Shown one piece after another: positions 13,801-22,800 of a stretch of DNA of 64,000 nt. The notes below the pieces were generated by a model. That model saw only the letters and a program-made list of their open reading frames with translations. It made no database searches and had not been told where the DNA came from. A program made the translations under genes and the position numbers. The DNA is taken from NCBI GenBank assembly GCA_037043235.1, contig JAWRVZ010000003.1, positions 9,227,501-9,291,500 on the forward strand, given 5' to 3'. The DNA comes from Rhodeus uyekii. Lineage: Eukaryota > Chordata > Actinopteri > Cypriniformes > Acheilognathidae. Numbering within the stretch: the stretch's first letter is position 1; each line of letters starts with the position of its first letter.

Positions 13801-16800
13801 GCATTCATATAGATCTGTGGAAAAGATGAGAGGGAAGAAGACATTAAAATGAAGGATGGCATGTCAGGCCTGTCTCTGGCTGTGTTGAAACAATGTCAGC
13901 AACCATACAGAAACATGTGGCTACAGAAACAATTTATCTCCATTTTTGCATTTTAAGATAAGCCAACTTATCACACTGACCTCATAAACATTAAACAGCG
14001 TAACGTTTAAACTGAGGTAGGGCTTTTACGAAATCTGGTGATTAACAGACGACAATGAGCTTGTTTGTTTTAATCATGGCAGTAAAACAGACACTTTGGA
14101 CTGGGTGGCTACGTACACACGATAAACAGTGATGAATAGTGTTTGAGGGGGTTGTGTGGGTGGTGGGCCATGCTCACAATAAAGGCGATGGCTGACGTGT
14201 AGACAGAGTGCCAGCTGGATAAGGCAGAGAGGTTCCTCATGAAGTTAGTTACAGGCTTAGCACCCCGTTCTGAAAACACACACACACACACGCAACACAC
14301 AGACCAGAACACAGTCAGTTTCATGCCCGTGACACAACAGAGGTGATGGGAATTTAACACAGGCTGACTGGGAATTAAAATGGGGCTGCAATACGTTAAA
14401 ATATTTAGTGTTATGGCTTGGAGGAGTTTTTTTTAGGCTGCAGAATGAAAACACTTACTGAGTCGTCTCATATTTTCAGTTAATCTGCAAAGAGGAGAAA
14501 AGAAAATTAATTATTTAATGAGATCAGTTGGGGAGGGGGAAATTGTAAAGCCAGAAATAGCATGAAAATCGAGACTGCATGTAAAGATGTCCAGTTGAAC
14601 GTCCCATCCAGCTCAGCATTAGGACAATTTAAGATATATAATATATATTTACCCCTTACATCAATAACATCCAGGTTATTAGTATTGTGCAATACATTTT
14701 CATGTTTATACTATATACACTGAATATATTAGATAAAACATGAAACTACAATTAACTGAACAAAGCTGAATAATAATTAATGTATAAATAAGTATAAATA
14801 ATGAAGTTCTCAAAATTACTAGGATATTTTAGAGGATATTGCCATTTTGACAAAAATTGCCAATTTATGAAATAATACACCAAGTGTTTGCTAATTTCCT
14901 TATGCCCTTAGACTTTAGGAAGTAAAAAAAGAAAGAATAAACAGCAATTTAAATCCATCCATCATCATCTATATATAGATAACTTAATATTTATGCTGTA
15001 ATAAATACTTTAGTACAGTTGACCAGAGAACGAGTCTGACCAGGGTTTACAGAGTTCAAAAGTACTGCATAACAGGCTTGACCCATGGCTTGAGCAGTTC
15101 TTTGTTCAAACTCCCTTCAGCCTGTAAATTATTAATCGAAACAAACCAAAGGAGCCTTTATTTGGGCTGGTCACCTTTTAGCACTTAGTGGTTCCTCAGT
15201 CTCAACGGTGTTCTCCTCAGGCTGAAAACGGAAGTCTTCGATATAAACACCAAAGCGCTCATAGAGCCATTTCCAGAGCCGAGAGCTTACGGTCTCCTTC
15301 TGTTTGTCCCCTTTCAGTTCAAAAACAGCACAGCACTTCAATGTAGCATTACACACATTTAACTGATTCACAATATAAACATTTACAACTTTTGTAATAT
15401 TCTCAGAAATCAACTGTCAACTGCACATTTGAAGAGACAAACACTCATAGAAAGTTACATTTTTAGAGAAGAGATAAATTCAGGAAAAAAGTATGGTGGA
15501 GGAAGCCTTGATTGGCCTTTTTTGGGAAATTTCAGTGGAAGTTTAATTATAGGTTAACGGGGGGGGGGGGGGGGGGGGACTACACAAATTGCAGTTGACA
15601 AAATAATGAAAGAATGAACAGTGATATAACAAAATATCTGAAGCATGAAAGAAAGCGATTGTCAAAAGCTAAAATCTGCTATCAATCAGCTGAAGCGATG
15701 GATAAACTATAATCATATTCCTCAAACCAACTTCAAATAAGGGCACGGTTTCTCATTCTCTAATAGTTATTAAGCCCTGGTTGTTAAAAAATGTTGCTAT
15801 AAAAAATTAAGCACAACAGGTGCGCATGCAATTAAATTTATTCTTCTTGTTCTGATGTCGATAAATTCGGATTATTCTCACAACGCAGATTCATACCATC
15901 TCCATATGACAACATAAATGGCAAGAACCAGACAAATACAATAACATTTTATTTAGGTTTAGACTGCAATAGAAGATAGTAGTACTTTATTAGAGAATAA
16001 AAGAGTGTTTTTTTTTAAAGAACCATTAATGAACAATGATCAAACCAGCAATAGTTGAAAGTGAATATGATTTAATACAGTAATACCTCGGTTTACGAGT
16101 TTAATTCGTTCCAAGAGCGAGCTCGTAAACCAAAATACTCGTACACCAAAACAATTTCCCCCATAAGAACGCACTAAAAATCAATTAATTCGTTCTACGC
16201 GACCATAAATGCCCATTTAAATTTTTTTGGGGGGGGTTTTACCCTATTAATTAGTTAAAATTATAACCATTAAGATCTCATATAAATACGAATTAATAAT
16301 TGACAAGTAAACAATAAAAATACTTGACAATTTACTTTAAATCACTTTAGCTTAGTCATGATGGAGACGAGAGGAGGGGGGAGTTTACTGTCAGCTAGGG
16401 AAAACACAAAACCCGGATTCAAGTGCAAATTAGTGAATTTATTATAATAGTGCAGAAAACAAACCATTTCCTGTGGAGCAGGGCTGAAGTAATAATCCAG
16501 AGTGAATGTCATGGAGCGTGAGCACCGGCAGGGACAGCGCGCGCGCGTGCGAGCAAAACGGCAGGGACAGCAGATGACATGACAATCAGATGCGTGAGAT
16601 GATGGCTGCTGCAGTGATCAGTGACCACGCCCCCACACACACATACACAGGCAGAGAGACAATGAATTCATGAACCCTGACAGTTACTGCTTAGAGGTAA
16701 TGTACGTGTATATTTCTCTGAGCATTAGGACTTTTTCCACACAAAAAATGCACGTGGGGGAGGGAAAATGTTTCTCGTACACCGATACAATGCTCGTACA

Positions 16801-19800
16801 CCGATTCGACCCTCCATGCTCGTACACCGATTTGCTCATATACCAAGTCGCTCGTAAACCGAGGTATTACTGTATTGCTTTAAGTGATTTTCCATTTGAA
16901 TGCATAAGTAAGTGGCCCTCAAGGTTTCTATAGATCTACAAGGAGGACAAACAAAGCTTTACCTGTTCCATTGACTGAAGTGACTGGTGGCTTTGGAGGT
17001 GGAGGTGGTGAATCTTCTAGTCTGGACCAAACACACTTATTTAGAAAGGATTAACAACAAATAAATATAGAAATAACTAAAATGCAACATACATTTAAAC
17101 ACTTTAGAGGTGCCAAATGCTGTTGTGGGAAACCTCTATACTGTGGAAAAGCATCACCATCCATACCTGGATCTGAGAATATCATTCATTTTCTGCTCGA
17201 GATCGACTCTTTTTGATTTCTCTTTCTCCAGCTCTTGCTTCAGGGTGTCGACATTCGTCTCCTCTCTGAGCTTCCTCAACTCCTCCTCTGTCAGCAATAA
17301 ACACACAAGCAAACAGTTCAACTGCATGACTTAAGGCGTGAGGAGATTGTTGTTGACTTTAGGAAACGCAGAGGTTTTGTTTCACTGGAAACCTTCAGCA
17401 AGCTTGAGGTCTCTTTGGCCACAAACATCAAATATCCAAGCAATAAAAAGATGAGTCAGCTGGTCATTGTAGCAAAATAAACCCTGACAGCATGATCAGG
17501 ATCTCGTATCACTCTCTTAAGGTTTGTTTTGCAATAAAAACAAGCAAAGTGTTCATCTAGGCAAGAGGAGAACTGCCTCCCTGACTGAGCCTGGTTTTGT
17601 TCTCCAAGGTTTCTGTCACCTGATGGAGTTTGAGTTCCTTTGGCTTATTTAGTTGGGGACACTTAGTATTCAGTAATACGGACTTGACTGCACTGATACT
17701 ATCAATGAGAACAAAACTTGAAATGAACAGAGTTGAATAATGACACTATTGTCTTCTGTAGAACTGAATCTAACTCGTTTCATAATGAATGAACTTTACA
17801 CAGTTGTTGAACTGTATTGAATCAACACTGAACAGAATAATGACATTTTTACCTTTAGACTAGAATTTGAATCTCTTATTTGGTAAAGTTTGTATTGTGG
17901 TTCTGTTACTTTCCTGTTTATTATTATGAATCATGCCTACATATAAACTGCACATCTTTTTCTATATTTTCTGTGCCAAATGTGGGGGAAATTCATTGGA
18001 ATAGAGGCCATGGTAAAGTATGTTGTGGTTTTTTTAAAAGAGGGGAAAAGTATGCATATCCAAATTATCTTAGGTGCAGAATCCAAACAAAATATATGAA
18101 CGTCAGTTTAAAGGGCCAGTCACACAGCCGATCACGCACGAATCACTCACATATCACGCACAGATTGGGTTTGTGAAAACTCAAAATCACCTTTGACGCA
18201 CATCCACTTACAATCACTGACAGTCCACGTTTGTTCCACCGACTAATTACCCATACGACGCACGCTCCGCGCAGAAACGAAAATCTGTGCGTAATTCGTG
18301 CGTGATTCATGCGTTTTCGCTGTGTGACTGGCCCTTAAACATCGTTTAACCATTCACTTTATTTGCAAAATAAAACAGCAACGTCTGGATAAAAGTTAAA
18401 CAAAGCAAAACAACACCATTTAAATAGCAAATACTAATATTTGGGTATTTTCCCCAAAAAATATCATCGGTATAAGGTATAAAACGTCCTGAGCATCTGA
18501 CAGTTATCATATAAATAGATATCCTGAGAAATCACAAGGCTCTATTCACAGTAAAAATAAATAAAAGTGCAGAGCATCAATCAGAAAAAGAGAAAAGAAA
18601 TGTAGATGCTTTCTGCCGCTTTACATAGCGCATAATCAAAACCCTTTTAATATGGTTTTATAAGAAAAAGCAAATGACTAAACATATCAGTTACAGATTT
18701 GTGTACAATTTTGCGAATGAAAATTTGAATTGTGTGGAAACCTATTGTGTTTTCTGGAAAATCCTGAGGGTGCAGATGACCAATGAAGTCATCCTAAATC
18801 TCAAAGATGACACTAAATTAAGCACTCCCACAGGACAGGACGCTCAGCAGAGGAGCCAGAGCAAGATTTGAGACACTTCATCCTCAATTTCAGAGAACTT
18901 AAGTTTCGGGAATCAAACATGTAGCTGCTTGCATAGACAGATCGTCCTTGATGTAACAAAGAAAAAATACATGGTCACAGCTTGTTCTCTGAGAACTTTT
19001 TGCCTCTGCACCAGCTCAACAGCCATGATCGAGTAGTTTTTCCACCTGCCCTCTATTGCAGACAATGCCTGCTTCAAGGTTGCCTGGAACACAAGCCCAT
19101 CTTCATCTATAATTCAGCAGTTCCCGAGTCTCCCACAGAGGCGCTATAGTTATGATAAAGACCCCCTGCTGCTGACTCAAGGGCAGGTGTGGTAAAGAGA
19201 AGACATCTGAATCCAGATGATCAGTGCAGACCCCAGGGGCCGTCGCTAAACCCAGAGCGAGTGGACAGAGGGACTGAACAAGCTGTTTCACAATGATAAA
19301 ACAATAGCTCAAAATGAATATTTATAGCCTGATCTAATCCTCCATGACACTATTCTTCACTTTACAGCATGTTCCGCTTGTCAAGCGACTAGAAGGCAAG
19401 CATAGGTAAGGCAGCTGTACAAAGTGACAAATAATAATAAATCATATTACTATTAATAAAAAGAAGAACAAAAAATCTTTAAATAGAATAGATATCATAA
19501 TCTCCCGTTACATATCGCGCAAAATTAAATGCTTTGGCACTTTACATGAATGAGATTCATATCCCTGCCATCATCCCCCCATTCTTGTATGCAAACTCAA
19601 CCTCTCTTTCTATGGTTACAGTGAAATGCAGCAAAAAATATTACAAGCAGACATTAATCCCTGGTAGAAGCACTTAGTCTTTGAACAATATTTTATTTTG
19701 ATTAAATTTGACTAATTATTAAATGAACTTACATGAAGCAGTTGCCCACATTAACCCACAAAAAAAATCTGAACATTGTTCAGACAGTAACTATGCGGAA

Positions 19801-22800
19801 AAGAACTAGAAATGTTTTTGAGATGAAAAGTCAACACTTTTATGGCTTGATAAGAACATGGTCAATGTGTTTGACAGATTTGAACCTGGCCCGCTTTTAT
19901 TCACTGAAGCTGTGCTGTCTGACTGCCCTCTATGACATACACAAAAAAGGCAAAAAGATTGCATCTAATGGCCCATTTTCACCAAAGCAATTAAGCATAT
20001 GAAAGCCTCTCTGACGGACTGAATCCTTTCACATAGTCCACACAATCAGTCGTGCCCGTCTCTGCCAAAAAGGCCATGGACACAGGGATGAATGCTACAC
20101 AAAACCATGGTCTAATACTTGCTCATCACAGAGTCATCTGATAAAACGAATATGTGAACTACTTGCTAAGAAAAATGTGCTCTTTCCTCCAGAAAGCTGA
20201 ATAGGAAAAACAAGCAATTAAAATAAATGATCTAGGAAGTATGCTATGTTTGAAAGTTTCACTGAACATTAGCAATGAAGGTCGTTCATGCTGATATTGT
20301 GTATGTTTGCGTTGAATGTGACCGAGTCACTGGAAGTCTATTGTAAAACTGAGACAGCTGCATATACATACATATTTTTTACACACATACATTCTTCTTT
20401 TATATTGCTCTATTATATTCAATGCATTTCAATTGTTAGATTATTCAACTATATTCATTTTAGTAAATGATACAATTAGATCCCCTTTCTGGGCCATAAC
20501 CCACTGAACTACAGGACAGTCCAGATGTGAAGAGGCACAAAAAGAGTATTCAAATCATGCATGGTCTACGCTCTTACTTAGTCAAAGTCAGTCATTCATT
20601 AGGTTTTGCCTTTTTTGAGCGGAAAGGCTTCTGTTGTGTAACAAACTATTAATAAGTCAAGTCTGCTTTTTTGGGCAGCAACGGTTTGGCGGCCCAGGTC
20701 TGACCTTTTGCTGCTTTCCAGTACTGCAGTGCTCGAGGGCAATTCATATGCACACACACACACACAAATACAAACACAGGGTCTAAAAATAGACCAGACA
20801 CTACCCATCTCATAATACACAACTACTGTTCTATTTAAGCTAATATAATGAAGAGAGAAACTGAATTATCATGTGGGAAACAAGATATTATCATGCATCA
20901 ACATGCTGGAAAAATGAAAAGATAAAGAAAAAGATGATACTACAGAAATCGTCTGCTATATGCATGTGTGTATAAACCCCAGTGGAGGACTAATCTGTGC
21001 TTCTGAGAGTTTCACTAATTGAAAAGTGGTACAGGTGAGAGGGATCAGCAGTATTCATGGTGAGTTTAATCTCTGTGAGGTGCAGGCAGATCCTGTTCTA
21101 ATGAGAATGATCTCACGACACTGCTCAGTGATAAATCCACAGACACAGTGAGCCATCACCCATTGAGCTTGAGATAGATTGCCGATCTAGAGACCTGCAA
21201 GGACAAATCACTTTTCCCTGAAGAGCCGTTTCCAACAAATTCTAGATATCCATGTTGTTGTTTTTTTACATTTTAATTTCAAGGTATCATAGGTGTGGTT
21301 AAGTATGCAATCTTAAATGTATTGCAACAAGCTCAGTGAGGAAACAAATTAAAATACATGAAACAAGTTCAATGTAAATTAGAATTATGAATATTCTAAT
21401 TGTATTAAGAGTAAATATTTATAACAATAACTTTTTATTCTAATCTTTAAATATTTATAAATTACACAAAAGACTACACTATACTAGCATATAATATTGT
21501 TTTCATAAAATTTGTATTAAAATGACATTAATTATGTAGTGAACAATCATAACTGGCTTGCTGAAAGTGGGTGCTAACCATATTAGGATTCACCACTTCC
21601 ACTTTCAATGAGTCATCTGTCAATGCAACCAGTTCCATGACAGCTGCTTTAACAGACTGCTGACTACGCAGACACTACTTTTTAGACTAGAACTCAAAGC
21701 ACAATAGCTGAAAAATGACTAAAGTATGAAATCCCACGGAAAAGAACTGCTAAATCATTAAGAGAAGCCGACTGTTTGAAATTTAGAATGATGTAACTAC
21801 AATAAAATATGCATAGAATATGATGACATTAAATGCAATGATGGGATGATGCAAGAATTTTTCTGGGATACTCACGAAGAAAGTGCTTTTCCAATAAGGC
21901 TATCTCCAGATGACCTTTGACCTCATTGAGTCGGTCTGCGTCGCACATTTTGTAGTCCTGGATGGGAGCAGCAGACATGGTGAGAGTCCCTGAACCAGCC
22001 TGAAGAAAATCAATTAAGAAGTTAAATGATAACAATAGCGGTAAAGGTCTATTAAGGCAAGATACACACAGTTAAATGGAATATCTATTACCACAATATC
22101 CCAGTGTAAGAATTGGAAAACAGTATTGTGTAGATTTCTAAAAATGTTATGAATGAAAAATTATTAGATCTATGCACCAGTACAATTATCTGATTATTCA
22201 GAATGATAATCGATAGCTTGATTTTCTAAAAAAAAAACTCACAAATACTGCAATCTATACCTGGAACCCTCTCATTAGTACATTGTTTTAATTTTTTACC
22301 TTTAATGTTGTAGCAGAGCACAAACTATTATACTCAACTGCCATTTATTTTCATAGAAAAAAAAATGTGTTTGTTGCACATAAGGTAGTTTTCATAAAAA
22401 CTTCATGACAAATTTATTGGAGCATACATATATAATTAACAGTGAATAATCTCTTCTCTAATGACTTATTTCTGAAATGATAAACGTTCCTGAGTTAAAT
22501 GAAAGGTTAAGTGTCATTGTTAACAAGTGGTTTTATTGTCGTCTTTCTGCAACACAGATTGATCAATTACATGAGAGAGGATTCATTCAACATAGCTTCT
22601 GATATTCATGCATGTTTTTTCATGCTATAACTTGTAATAAAGCATCCGCTTGAACTGCCATGTCAAATTAGGAGCGTCCAAACACTTTTTTTCTTATCAG
22701 AAGTAACAAAGCATGAAGCTCTTTTCAATTACTGGACGGGAAGCGCACTACAAAAGTTTGCTGTTGGGAAAACATGCAGACCTGGCAAGCGGCAACCGAA

